Positions 10,336 through 21,494 of a stretch of 64,000 nt of DNA are shown here, in pieces. This DNA is from Notospermus geniculatus (lineage: Eukaryota; Nemertea; Pilidiophora; Heteronemertea; Lineidae), in contig NMRB01001073.1 of NCBI GenBank assembly GCA_002633025.1, positions 15,178 through 79,177 of the forward strand, in the 5' to 3' direction. The notes beneath the pieces are model-generated. The model worked only from the letters and a program-made list of their open reading frames with translations, ran no database searches and was not told where the DNA came from. Position numbers and translations under genes: made by a program. Positions within the stretch are counted from its first letter, which is position 1. The number at the start of each line of letters is the position of its first letter.

Positions 10336-12645
10336 CTAGGACAAAATATTGGTAGCAGTATGAAGGAAGGTGGCAGTTGACGAAATAATAGACTTATTAA
10401 TTACTGACGAAAGATGTGGGTTTCCATGAAGGAGGGTACTAACGCGATCGGTTCGAGTCATAGCATTGAAGGTTCTGAAATCGAGCTGAGGAATGGATTG
10501 AAGATCATTCAAAAGGATGCGTCTAGTGTCAATCAGGAATGGGCAATCAAGTATAGCATGGGTAGTAGACTGGAATCTGAAACCGCACTGGCACAGTGGG
10601 TCAGGGAAGTTGGCAAAGTTATGAGAAAAGTAGTGTCCGCGAAACAGGAGATCTGACCTGGCTCTATTGAGCGTCGTTTCTAGGTCACGTGGTAGACTGA
10701 GTTTTGTTGTGGATAGATAATATTTTGGACCTCTGATATGCATTCTCAGCCTGTAACGGAATGAATTTCTAGAGAATGATTCTTTGATTGTGGGTGAAGG
10801 ACTCCCACAGTTTGATGGAGTGAGGTATAGCAGAACGGCGAAGGGAATATGACATTCTAGCGGGCAATCTGTATGGTCTTGGATGGCGAAGACGTGGATC
10901 CTGTACCGGGTTTCTGTAAGTTGCATACAAATGTGAAATGTAGGAAGGGACATAATTATTCTCGGCATCGAATATTAAAAGTAAAAGTTTTTCTTCCCTA
11001 CGCTCACCGAGGGTCATCCACCCCAAACTTTTTGGAACCTTGGCGGAGCTAGAGCCGTGCAGGCACCCGCTGACAAAACGAGCCCCCCTGTAGTGTATCC
11101 TGTCCAACTTAGCTAAATATTCAGCACTAGCAGACTGGAACAAAGCTGCACCATACTCAAGGTGGGGTAAGATATACGACATATACATAAGTTCAATGTG
11201 TTTGGATTGTACGATGGATTTGAGTGACGATAACGGGTTTAATTTGTTATTGCACTTCGCTACAATCGACTCTATGTGCTCGTGAAAGTTCAGGGAGCTG
11301 TCGAGAATAACGCCGAGGTGCTTATGACAGTGACCCTTAGGTATTGACTCATTGTTGAGAAATAAAGGAGGGAAAGGTTGGACGATTTTCTGAGGTGATT
11401 TGAAGAGAATTTCTTTGCTTTTACTACCTTTAAAATTGAGTTTCCAAGTTGCTGACCATTGTGCCATACGGTCTAAGTCACTTTGGAGGAGCCTTTGAGA
11501 AAGGTCTGCATGAAGATTGGAATTAGCTGGCAGGAAAAGAGCACTATCATCAGCATAACGATATAGTTCACAGTGCTGGACGACATTAGCCAAGTCGTTT
11601 ATGTATAGAAGAAAAAAGAGGGGTCCCAAGATGGAACCCTGGGGCACCCCACTATTTATCTTCCCTGCGTCAGACCAGTTCGACACTGAGTTGTTAACCT
11701 TGACCCTCAATTTCCTGTTGGTAAGATAAGATGAAATGATATTAATTACATTGTCCCCGAGACCATATGACTTCAATTTATGAATCAAAACAAGTGGTGT
11801 GGTATGGCGTCAAAAGCGCCCTCTATGTCAAGGAATACCCCTCTTGTTTCTAAGTTTAGATCGCGGTTCGATAGAATCATATGCGTGATATGGAGCAGCT
11901 GTTTAGTAGTGTCATGGCCCTTGATGAAACCAGACTGGTATTCATATAATAAGTTATTTCCAAAAACAAAGGATGAAATATTGTTATAGATAATGCGCTC
12001 AAAGACCTTTGAAAGTGAACTGAGTAAAGTAACCGGACGGTAGTTAACGACATGGTTTTTTGAGCCCTTATTTTTAAAGATGGGAACAATACTGCCGAGT
12101 TTCCAACAGTCAGGGTAGGTGTTATTTGCTAGCAATAATTGAAAAAGAGCAGTAAGTGGACCGTCGATGCTCGAAGCGATCATTTTAAGCATTTTGTTCG
12201 TAATCCCATCAACACCGCACCCCTTGGAAATATCTAACCCTAAATGTATTTTACGGACGACGTCCCTGCTTACCACAATTGAGTCAAACTTAGAGGCAGT
12301 CTTCAGGGGACATGCAGGGATGATCGTGTCATCAAATGAGTGATGGAATTTCTCGGTAAATATACTCAGGCAGAGGTTAGCCTTATCAGTATCAGAGATG
12401 GCAAGATTGTTGTTATGTTCTAAGGTAGGAATGTTAGGGCTGAATTTATTGCCCAATAGTTTCTTAATGAAGCTCCAATAGTTCCTTGATCCTGATGTTG
12501 ATGAGCTTAGTGATTCGCATAGGCTGTTCCTGTAACGAGCTTTGGCCTCTAGGACTAGTTCACTCACGTGTTTCGCCTGGTTTTTAAACATTTGGTAATT
12601 CTCAGTACTGTTGGTCCGCATATACTTCTTATAGAGCTTGTCCAT
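10336..12645 (-). pseudogene. CR1/Crack-like non-LTR retrotransposon copy 1, reverse transcriptase part of ORF2
   Basis: Reading on the minus strand, the linker (MDKLYKKYMRTNS) leads into a reverse transcriptase: GCGVDGITNKMLK, then SIVPIFKNKGSK, NYRPVTLLSSLSKVFE, YQSGFIKGHDT, FLDIEGAFD, then after a frame change near 11788 GVPQGSILGPLFFLLYINDL and the catalytic YADDSALF. A second frame change in 10769-10968 leads to a C-terminal zinc-knuckle (LCQCG, then TTHAILDCPF). The order and the C-terminal Cys/His motif fit the Jockey/CR1/Crack group. Two frameshifts and the loss of the upstream endonuclease C-terminus make it inactive. Confidence 0.9.
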
Positions 12646-12922
12646 TACGAACTTTCCACGACACGGCGTTGTTTATGACGTCATTGGGCGCGACACCTGC
12701 GTCATGAATGTAGACTGTGTATTGGGCCTAAAATGTACACACGGTTTTAGAGAAAAGGCTGCAGCACCCAAGTTATGAAATAATTCCATGAAATTCACTT
12801 GGATTATGAAACTTTATATGTGTATGGACTTTGTATCTTGAAGAATATTACATTTCGGCAGACTTCACTCACTTCACTTTTTGATTTGAAGTTCCAACCT
12901 ATTTGCCATCATCGTAAAATGG
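12646..12922. other. Filler DNA replacing part of the endonuclease
   Basis: In the second copy the equivalent position holds about 640 bases of endonuclease C-terminus and linker (20669-21312). Here there are about 277 unrelated bases instead. The homology breaks sharply at both ends, so copy 1 suffered a deletion with insertion of foreign sequence. Confidence 0.65.
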
Positions 12923-14064
12923 AATGGAACTTGGTTTCTTACCACATACATTCGGAATTGTCATCTTCAAGGTCATGACGACGTTTGGCTATAAGAGATT
13001 CATGGACATAAACGATACTCCCACGTCCCCGTGGACAGTAAAAGTTGGCATCAAGCCTATGATAGTGATCAATGTTGAAATTTTCAAGTCTAAGGTTCGA
13101 CCCAGTTTCGCTGATTGCCGCTAGATGAATGTTTTCAGTATGAAGTCGTAATTTCAAATCTTCGAATCGTTTGCCAACATCCGCAGTCAGGCTGTTTATA
13201 TTGGAGAACAGGATGTTTAGGTCAAGGCCAGTAGGTCCTGGATTAAGTTCGTTGTCGTTAGAAAGTTTTAGAATTTGATGAATTATATTAGGTTCAAGTG
13301 TAGCTAACGCTGTGGCAAGAAGACCGGGGACGAATACTGCCACCATGCTAATAATACCGAGGGAGTAAACTGATGTTCGTATGGAACAGGTGTGCTTTGA
13401 ATGATTCGCAATAATGATAACTACGACCAAAGAATGGCAAACATATTCAAAAAAAGAAAGACCGATGGCATCTGCCTGCGTCATGTTATTGTAGGGGGGA
13501 TTACCCCTATAGTTATTAAAGCAACCGATTCTAGCTCTCCAAAGCTGAAGGTCAGCCGGCATCGTATGGAATATCAAAAGGTGAGAAGGTGCATGCTGCC
13601 ATGATCCTAAATGACTGTGAACAATACAGAAAACAGGAAATATGTAGAAGTAGCTCTTCAAAACGAAGGCTACATCAAGAGGACACTAAAGTCACTGACG
13701 TGCCATCAATGAGTATGTCGTCACGTGTAATCGGACGAACAGACAGGTCCTGACAGCCATGAGATTTAGGCTCGAAAAATTGCCTTTGAGATTATCTCAG
13801 AGAGATGATCGACATGCATCAGCGTATCGGAAACAAGTCGCTGGCATTTTGTGGCGATTAGCCAATAGAAAGGCTACTTTTACAAATATATCTTCAGTAA
13901 AAAGTTGCAGCCTCCGTGACAAAATCAAAACACCAAAAGCTGAGTGTACTCTATATAAACACTGAGCCGTGGAGGGAGCCATACTGCCAATTCGAATAAT
14001 GCGGAATCTATAGTTCGCAAAATAGCCATGACAATGTACATAATAGGTCTCAAAATGTAGTTTT
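12923..14064 (-). pseudogene. Retrotransposon copy 1, 5' region and endonuclease N-terminus
   Basis: The minus-strand frame 13661-12939 encodes a hydrophobic leader (SLVVVIIIANHS, then SLGIISMVAVFVPGLLATAL), the motif DNELNPGPTG, and the start of an AP endonuclease (LNILFSNINSL, then LAAISETGS, ending before the catalytic centre). Homology to copy 2 continues to 14064, which is therefore close to the element's 5' end. A 120 bp stretch present in copy 2 (about 23045-23164) is missing near 13420, between short ACCAAAG/GCAAACAT repeats, which looks like a microhomology deletion. Confidence 0.8.
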
Positions 14065-15995
14065 AAACACGTTATTATTTGAAGTGATAATTATTATGTG
14101 GGTGATAGTCAAAAAAACTCTGAATTTATTACAGTACTTGCTACATGTAGCCCCATGAGAAGTGTTCACTGTGTAGCGGAGCCGTTACATTCTGCCACAC
14201 TGAATAGGCTCCTGTCGCACTCGACAGTAGTAAAATCTCTACTGACAACATGGGAGCCCTGGGAGAAAATCTCCCAGAACAATGGAGCCCTTCATGTTTT
14301 AGAAAATCACCGGTGTAGCAAATCCTGCAATTATTCCTAAACAAACAATTGTATCAATATGCCGTTGTTCTTAATCGGCCACGTGCGCAATTAAACACAC
14401 GCACAATCAGGCCGCCAATTGTTTGCCGGATTATTGTACCGTGGTCAGTGACGGAAATTACCGAGGGCTACACCTATTCGTCGAATAGATGTCGCCAGGC
14501 CTGTGACGGAAACTCCCGATGGCTACAAGTATTCGTCGAATAGATGTAGCCAGACAAAAGATCAGAAACGGAAGGAACTACAATAGAGAGGTTCTGCAAG
14601 CTTACGTTTTGCCGCACATTTTACGTTGTGCATTTTGAAAGCATTTTTCCTGTGGACGATTTTGGCATCAGTTATTGCGGAGTCATTTATTGGAGAGACA
14701 AAATAGAGAGGTTTAGAAATCAAAGGATAATTATTAACTTTACGACAACCTTATTTTTGATACTGCGAATTCACCAGATTATATATTGCATTTTTGGTAC
14801 AAAAAATAACGCTGTAAAGTTAACGTTTATCGCTTGATTTCTTAAACTCCCTAATAGCCAACTCGATAACGCAGACTTTCACTTTAATGCACCCTAGCAA
14901 GGCACACAGCCTACATGTAGAAGATAGCATTATGTCCCCGGCACACGAACAACGATTTTATCCAGTTATTCTGAATTTTGAATACACTCAATCGTTCATG
15001 GCTGATGCAGTCTGAGGAAATAGATACAAATATAGTCCATATTAGGCTGATTTAGAAGATTGGAAGAACATGTGCGTCAGGATTTGGTTTAAAGTTAAGA
15101 TGTCTCTCAGTTCGAAGTTTCGCAACAGCGCCAACACACATTGTTTGATGTACATGTACCACGATGCCGATCTCAATAAAAGAAAAGACATTTCTTAATC
15201 CTGAACCCCGATGATAAACGAGTAAGGTGCGAGATAATGGGGAGGTTGAGATCAGCGATTTACCACGAAATTTGTCTTCGTTGTACAGAATTCTATCCAT
15301 ATAAGTATAAGCATCCGTGATAATTCGCTGACCTCAACCTTCCTATTGCCACCCGGACGTCGTGAACGCTGCTTTCAATTTCATTTTGGTCTCACTGACG
15401 TCTAGATTGTGAATTGGCAGCCCTAAAGACCTCCCGCTGGCATGGTATAAAAGCCATTACACATCTCCTCTCCCAGGGCGAGAAAGCAATGACAACTTCT
15501 CCTATCACACCTAGGCCAGCTTCGATTAATAGTTTCAGTAAAATTATATTGCCAGTAAAATTCCTCCACGCGTAACTGCATGCCGGTGTTGTATCTGCCA
15601 GTGTTTCTGTGGGTGTGTGCCCCCCTTATTGTGTGGGAAACGCTGGTAGATAGATCGACATGTTTCTCTGTGTGTCCTTTATTGTCACGTCGACGCTTCT
15701 TCCGTCAGTCAATAGGAGGGGAACACTCCCAGATGGGGAACACTGGCAGATTTTACACCGGCGAAAAAATGGTGTTGCTCTCATTATCACGTGTCTCGCG
15801 GCCAGTGATATCAACATGGTGGTTTCCTGTTGATGCTTTTATCTGTTTGCAATTAATTAGGCCATGGAGCTCCATGATTAGGCCTATTAATCGCGGTGGA
15901 GAAGGATACAACGAATGTCGTTTCAATTAAAGTCGTCAGGAAATGAGATTCACTCCACACTTAGGCAATTTTCCACCACTATCTTTGGGGTTGCA
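14065..15995. other. No gene seen; one 2-unit tandem repeat
   Basis: Open frames here are short and lack recognisable motifs. At 14449-14557 a unit of about 62 bp (TGACGGAAA through TATTCGTCGAATAGATGT) is present twice in diverged form. The rest is unremarkable unique DNA. Confidence 0.5.
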
Positions 15996-16251
15996 TTAAA
16001 GATAATGCATCACGACTTCATTGTTTACATTCAATGTTTGTAAACATTGATGTTTACATTATGTTATTTTGGACTTTTGGGACATGCCAACGCACCAAAT
16101 TGAACACATTCGATATCAAAACAATTTCTGGAGGGGCATGCCGCCAATACATTACTGAAGAGACGTAGAAAGGCGAGATACAAACAAACAAAATGTAAAT
16201 AAACAATGATTTTCGTGGCCCGCGAAAATACCCGCGATACATTATCTTTAA
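15996..16251 (+). mobile_element. TTAA-flanked MITE, unit 1
   Basis: The ends TTAAAGATAATGCATCACG and CGCGATACATTATCTTTAA are inverted. The unit is 256 bp including both TTAA sites, and is 256 bp in the mirror-image copy next door. TTAA flanks are the target duplication of piggyBac or Kolobok-type elements. Confidence 0.75.
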
Positions 16252-16275
16252 ACCCCTCATTGACCCTGATGAAAA

Positions 16276-16531
16276 TTAAAGATAATGTATCACGGGTATT
16301 TTCGCGGGCCAGGAAAATCATTGTTTATTTACATTTTGTTTGTTTATGGCCAGTATTTTATTGTCTTATGAGTAATTTGTTGCTGTCGTGCCCCTCTAAA
16401 AATACTTTTGACACCAAAAGTATTCAATTTGGTGGCTTGGCATGTCCCAAAAGGTCAAAATAACATGATGTAAACATCCATGTTTACAAACATTGAATGT
16501 AAACAATGAAGTCATGATACATTATCTTTAA
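16276..16531 (-). mobile_element. TTAA-flanked MITE, unit 2 (inverted)
   Basis: Same family as unit 1 in opposite orientation, separated by a 24 bp spacer. Together they form a 536 bp palindrome. The two units differ at many positions, for example in the TGTTTGTTTATGG region, so they are separate insertions or an old inverted duplication rather than a fresh one. Confidence 0.75.
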
Positions 16532-16636
16532 ATCTATGACCGGTCTCGTTTGAGATTCACCGGGAATAAGTCACCAATATTTACCGTTTTCCATCTGGCC
16601 CGTTATCCTCGTTCACCAGGAACCTGATGGGCCTGC

Positions 16637-17145
16637 ATTAAACGCTTGCCTATTTTGAATATTGGAACACAAGTTTCATTCCCCTATCACCAAAATTTAA
16701 AATCCATGCATGCTTGATGAAGTGAACACCCACCAATTGGTCATCTGGACGTTACTACATTATTTGTTGACATTGAATTGTTTGCAGGGCCGGATCCAGG
16801 GTTTAGAAATACGGGGGGCACAACCCTGAGGGCAAGCCCTCAGTTGGCGTTTACCGCAGGTCCGCGCACACGAAGGGGGGTCCGGGGGGCCTCCCCCGGG
16901 AAAATTTGAAAAAATCAAAGCTCTGAGATGCGATTTCCCAGCATCTTAGACATGAAATAGTAGACGATTTTCAAAAAATGCAGTAAAAAAATCATTGCCC
17001 CTCAAAAAATAGGGGGGGCACATGCCCCATGTGCCCCCCCCTGGATCCGGGCCTGGTTTGGGGATGGAGTGAGCACAGCAATTAGCCGTGTTTTTATCAG
17101 TTTGGTCAGTTCTAGATTTTAGCCATCTAGCTTAATAACGACGCT
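16637..17145 (+). repeat. Segmental duplication copy 1, containing a transposon (filled site)
   Basis: Sequence from TTAAACGCTTGCCTATTTTG to TAGCTTAATAACGACGCTA matches 17233-17480, except that this copy contains the element at 16795-17055. It is the filled member of a filled/empty pair. Confidence 0.85.
16795..17055 (+). mobile_element. Non-autonomous element, GGATCCAGG family, copy 2 (full length)
   Basis: The ends CAGGGCCGGATCC and GGATCCGGGCCTG are inverted with one mismatch. The flanks read GTTTG on both sides (16790-16794 and 17056-17060), and the empty site near 17388 has GTTTG once. The direct comparison therefore gives a 5-bp duplication, shorter than the 8 bp expected if it were a hAT element as the terminal sequence first suggests. 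Confidence 0.8.
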
Positions 17146-17232
17146 ATAGGCAAAGTAAACTACGGTCGTAACACATTCGTGCAATTAAATTTCAAACGGA
17201 CCTCAATTGGATGCGTTTACTAACTCCACCGC

Positions 17233-17480
17233 CACCTTAAACGCTTGCCTATTTAGTATTTTGAATATTGGAACACAAGTTTCATTCCCCCATCACCAAA
17301 ATTTAAAATCCATGCATGCTTGATGAATTGAGCACCCACCAATTGATCATCTGAACGTTACTACATGCACATTTGTTGACATTGAATTGTTTGGCGATGG
17401 AGTGAGCACAGCAATTAGCCGTGTTTTTATCAGTTTGGTCAGTTCTAGATTTTAGCCATCTAGCTTAATTACGACGCTAA
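17233..17480 (+). repeat. Segmental duplication copy 2 (empty site)
   Basis: Matches copy 1 without the transposon, running through the uninterrupted ATTGTTTGGCGATGG. A small imperfect palindrome follows at 17500-17605, around TACCTCAAA and TTTGAGGTA words. Confidence 0.85.
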
Positions 17481-17710
17481 TTGATTAATTAATGTTTTAG
17501 TTGTTTGTTGTCAGTCTATTAAGTACCTCAAAATCGCTGTTTGTGGAATCTGTCAAATGTACCTCAAATTCGCAGTTTGGGTACCTCCAAATCGCACAAA
17601 CTGCGTATTTGAGGTACTCACGGCTTGCTGGTGATAATTGAGAGTCACTCATGTGGAGAATCTTGTAGTAAAACTGTCAACAACTGAGGCTGAGTGTCAA
17701 AACCCCAGTG

Positions 17711-17718
17711 TATAAAAA
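17711..17718 (+). promoter_or_regulatory. TATA box of the small candidate gene
   Basis: TATAAAAA lies 86 bases before the ATG at 17797. A plausible initiation region, with the usual 30-base spacing, falls near 17741. Confidence 0.45.
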
Positions 17719-17796
17719 GAGAGTGAAATTCACCACCATCATTCGTTGGTACACTTCCGTATTATACAACTCGTCAATTTACTATATAATTCAATC

Positions 17797-18457
17797 ATGA
17801 CTTGGGACATTGCTGAGGAGGACGGATCCGTCTTTGTCCTGCAGAACGTGGAAAAGATTCTGCCTAGCCTAGGCCTACGGTCATGACGGTAGGCCGGCTA
17901 GGCCTAGGCCTATAGGCCCCTATGGGTTGGTAGGAGCAGGCCTCTAGCATGTCTAGTAGGCCTAGCCTAGGCCTATGGTAGGATAGGCCTAGGCCTAGCT
18001 AGGACTGGCCGGGTCGAGTCAAGTAGGCTAGGGCAGGCCTAGGCCTAGGCCTGTGGGGTCATATTCATGAAGCGGTTCTATCGTTAGAACTGTTTTAGTC
18101 CGGTTCCAACTGTACATGTGATGTACACTTGGAACCAGTCTAAGATGGTTTTAACGATAGAACCGCTTTATGAATATGACCCATAGTGGACAAAGTCGTG
18201 GCTCCCAGTGAAACATCTTCCAAATCCCAGTGACACATCTTCGTTGCAGATTCCAACACTTCAGAAACCAACATAGGAACAGAAAGAGGAAAAGCAAGTC
18301 CCCAATGACACGAAAAGTAAGGGGCAGGCCAACAGACATGCTGCCAATAAAGCTGACCGCTCTGCATAAACCTACAAAATTTCTACAACCCTTGATGCAG
18401 GGCCTTGTAGAATTAGCGGAATCAGTAGATCTGGCGGATTTAGTGGATTCTGTATAA
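17797..18457 (+). CDS. Candidate two-exon small protein with an AT-hook-like motif
   Basis: Proposed exon 1 is 17797-17879 and exon 2 is 18250-18457, giving 96 residues in frame. Exon 1 starts MTWDIAEEDGSVFVLQ; exon 2 begins after a good acceptor (CTTCGTTGCAG) and encodes a basic stretch (NRKRKSKSPMTRKVRGRP) resembling an AT-hook, then an acidic Leu-rich tail (LVELAESVDLADLVDSV). An AATAAA follows at about 18462. The donor (ACG|GTCATG) lies in AGGCCT-rich sequence and is weak, and a MITE occupies much of the intron. The product is not recognised. A nuclear DNA-binding role is only an inference from the basic motif. Confidence 0.35.
17868..18055 (+). repeat. AGGCCTAGGCCT-rich simple array
   Basis: Irregular array built from AGGCCT, CTAGGCCTA and GGTAGG words, about 190 bp long, inside the proposed intron. 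The TAGGCCTA word is common throughout the window; here it is concentrated. Confidence 0.8.
18056..18182. mobile_element. Hairpin MITE, GGGTCATATTCATGAAGCGG family
   Basis: The ends GGGTCATATTCATGAAGCGG and CCGCTTTATGAATATGACCC are inverted, with GGTTCTATCGTTA matched inside. The element is 127 bp and close to a perfect snap-back. Confidence 0.75.
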
Positions 18458-18800
18458 AGTTGAATAAAATTTGATAATAAATGGAAATTATTTTAGTAAT
18501 ATAATTTTTCAAGTGTTCTACATGTATATGCTGCACAGAATATAAAGGAAAAGCTGCAACAGCGTCGCAAATGGCAACTGGCTGAACTATTCCTGCAGAC
18601 CGTTTTTATTGCCCCTATTTGGATTACCGATTATAAAAGGTATTTTTGCGGTCCTTTATAATCTGTGGGACACATGGAAAATTATATTACTTAATTAGTT
18701 TCCATTCATCATTGAATGTTATTCAATTTTATAAAGAATCCGCTAAATCTGCCAGATCTGCTGATTCCACTTATTCTACAAGGCCAGTTTGCAGACAGTT
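18400..18800. repeat. Inverted duplication of the small gene's 3' end
   Basis: The last codons and poly(A) region at 18400-18500 reappear in reverse orientation at 18677-18800. Read on the minus strand, the second arm gives VESADLADLADSL with a stop upstream, a decayed version of the tail LAESVDLADLVDSV. About 180 bp of unrelated DNA separates the arms. Confidence 0.65.
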
Positions 18801-20508
18801 CAATCAGCCATGCAATTCATCATTACATAGGCCTACTCTTGTTTTTTTAGCACACAGCTTGCAGCTCTGCACTACAATGAAAATGCAGGAAGGCCACAGG
18901 CAACCACAGCTACAGGAAAGGTTCGCCACAAAATTGACTTCCCTGACAGGGTTTCCGCCAGAAAAAAAAATGAGGGTACGGACCAAAAAAAAATTTTTTT
19001 TTGAAAAATTTTTTTTTTTTGAAAATTTTTTATTTTTATTTTTATTTGTTTATTTTGGTTTTAAACAATGTTTAGTGCCATTTTAGGCGTATTTTGAAGC
19101 ATAAAATCAGTTTCCATCGTGAAATATGATGTTAAGGGGGCGGTAGTGGAAACATACAGCGCCGTTTTAGTGCGGCGGTCGAAGGTTGAACCGTCTTATT
19201 TATGAATAACCATGTATTGTTAATAAAATTAGGCGTCAAGGACAANTTCCTCGTCATTCATGTCATGTTATCACTGAGCACTTAGTCCATTGGCTTGCCG
19301 AAAATGGCCTTTGTGGCCATTTTTTGAACAGTCTGGGAAATAGCGATTTTTGAGTTATTAGCAGATAAAGGTGGAGAATGGCGGCCATCTTGAAATCCAA
19401 TATGGCCACCATTTTTCGATTTTTTTACCGTTACCATCAGATTCTTCGACCCAGAAAACCTGGGTATAGCCATCAAAACTGTCTTCATACGTACAATAGT
19501 TTTTGAGTTATTAGCAGATAAAGGTGGAGAATGGTGGCCATCTTGAAATCCAAGATGGCGGCCAAAAAGCGCAGATTAAAAAATGGCAACAATGTTTTTC
19601 TGAATCTACATTAAATTTGCCACAAGAAAATCGCTATTTCCCAAACTGCTGATTTTGATATTTTCAAAGTTACTAGTATTATTTTTACAAACTTCCCTGA
19701 TGGGCACAAATGGTCTTATTATTAGTGAGTAAAATGTAGGGAGAACATAACATAACCAAGTTTGCGACAAGTTCATCCCGCGGACAATTCAATTCAAATA
19801 GTTAATTGTATCCTTGTAAAAAATGTTTACATTGGAGTTGATTTACAATAAACGTGCAGTGCGATAGATTAGAAGACGACAAAGCGGGGAAAAAGCATCA
19901 AGGATCTGTCTTTGGAAAGTGTACCTTGATGACTAGCGTGCAAAGACGAGAGTGTACAAGATAGATAACATAAAACAATTGAACCAATAAAACAGATGTT
20001 AGGGGAATAGCTAGAGTAGGGTTAATTTGCAGAATACGAGTTTGTTATCTGTTCATTATTGCACCTGAGTAGGCCTACTCTTCTTGAAGAAATATTATTC
20101 AGTGGCAAAAATGGTTCGTTCGGGAGAATCAGACTGATACTGGCGGGTGAATTTCCGGTTGGAACCTAAACCATGATCGCGTTATCAATTATTTTAGAGG
20201 TTTTCTTAATGTTAACTTAGTACATTCAGGGTTTTTGGTAAGTTGACTCTTGTTCTGCTTACATTGACTAAAAGCATTTGGGAGTTTTGGAGTATTTTCA
20301 GGGAGAAAGGGAAAACTCAGTTGATTGTCCCGACGCTGTTACGATAGTGAAGATTAGGAAAATTGGTAGGCTTAAGTAGAGTAGACAGGGTGGTTCAGGG
20401 AGAGATGAAAACGGGGAGCGTGAGGGTAAAGCTGTGAGCTGTGAAAAGATTATGGAGGAGTTGCTGAGATAATAAATGAAAAGGAATTATATACCGGTAT
20501 ATTTTATA
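18801..20508. other. No gene seen; poly-A/T tract and one short duplication
   Basis: 18960-19050 is A/T-rich simple sequence. A stretch of about 65 bp beginning TTTTGAGTTATTAGCAGATA occurs at 19347 and again at 19501 (period 154). One base near 19246 is undetermined. No coding region was recognised. Confidence 0.5.
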
Positions 20509-20513
20509 TACGT

Positions 20514-20618
20514 ATTTTTCGGACTATAAGGCACGGCTTTTTTTCATGAAGAAGGGTCTAAAAGTGGGGGTGCGCCTTATAGGGTGGTGCGCCTTATCTG
20601 CAGATAGAGTCCGAAAAT
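20514..20618. mobile_element. MITE with TTTTCGGACTATAAGGC end
   Basis: Left end TTTTTCGGACTATAAGGCAC and right end GATAGAGTCCGAAAA are inverted, with GCGCCTTAT repeated inside. The length is about 105 bp and it is non-coding. Confidence 0.6.
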
Positions 20619-20655
20619 TTGATCAGAAGTGTCACAACAAGCTAATTAGCTTGTC

Positions 20656-21494
20656 ACACTTATAGAGCTTGTCCCTTTTATTTATTGCCGTCTTTATATA
20701 TGGTTTAAACCAGGGCATCTCATTTGGCTTAATCAGCTTGTCACGGTGGGGAATATATGTTTCAAGTATGTTCGAGAGATGTTCAACGAAGGATTGGGTG
20801 ACCCCATGCATGTCATTGCCGTTTAAGATCGCTCCCCAGTCGCAGTTTCTAATGTGATCATTAAGCTCATCAACATTGGCTTGCTCGTAATACCATATTC
20901 TCTTAGTACCAGTTGTGTCAGGAAGTGTGCTAGAGGTAGTAACATGTGAGACAATGGTGCTATGGTCGGAGCCAGCAATGGGCGAGGTAATCTGAGTTGA
21001 TAACATACCAGGCGAATTGCAGAAAAGGAGGTCTAAGCACGACTTACTCGTAGGAGTTATTCGTGTAGGTTCATGTACGACCTGGGTGAGGGAGTGCTTG
21101 ACTGACGTCTCATAGAGTTTATCACCCTCTGGGCTATTATTATCCCCCCGCCACCACATTTTACTTCTCGAATTGAAATCACCCCCGATAATAAGTGTTC
21201 CATTCCCTTTTACAGCAATACCCACGCTTCGATCAAAAGCACGAATAACGGTCACGGGCCGCAGCAGTCTCCGACGGACTGCGGTAGTACGATCCAAAGA
21301 TAACTTTTTTGTGATGGAACTTGGTTTCTAACCACATACATTCGGAATTGTCATCTTCAAGGTCATGACGACGTTTGGCTATAAGAGATTCATGGACATA
21401 AAAGATACTCCCACGTCCCCGTGGACAGTAAAAGTTGGCATCAAGCCTATGATAGTGATCAATGTTGAAATTTTCAAGTCTAAGGTTCGACCCA
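20656..21494 (-). pseudogene. Retrotransposon copy 2, endonuclease C-terminal part (3'-truncated)
   Basis: The frame 21297-20632 holds the piece that copy 1 lost: IIGGDFNSRSKMWW (catalytic Asp/Asn), then LDLLFCNSP and the terminal SDHSTIVSHV block of an AP endonuclease, followed by the linker into NKRDKLYK. Homology to copy 1 stops at about 20656, so the whole reverse transcriptase is missing. 21313-21494 matches 12923-13097 of copy 1. A frame change separates it from the endonuclease N-terminus. Confidence 0.85.
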
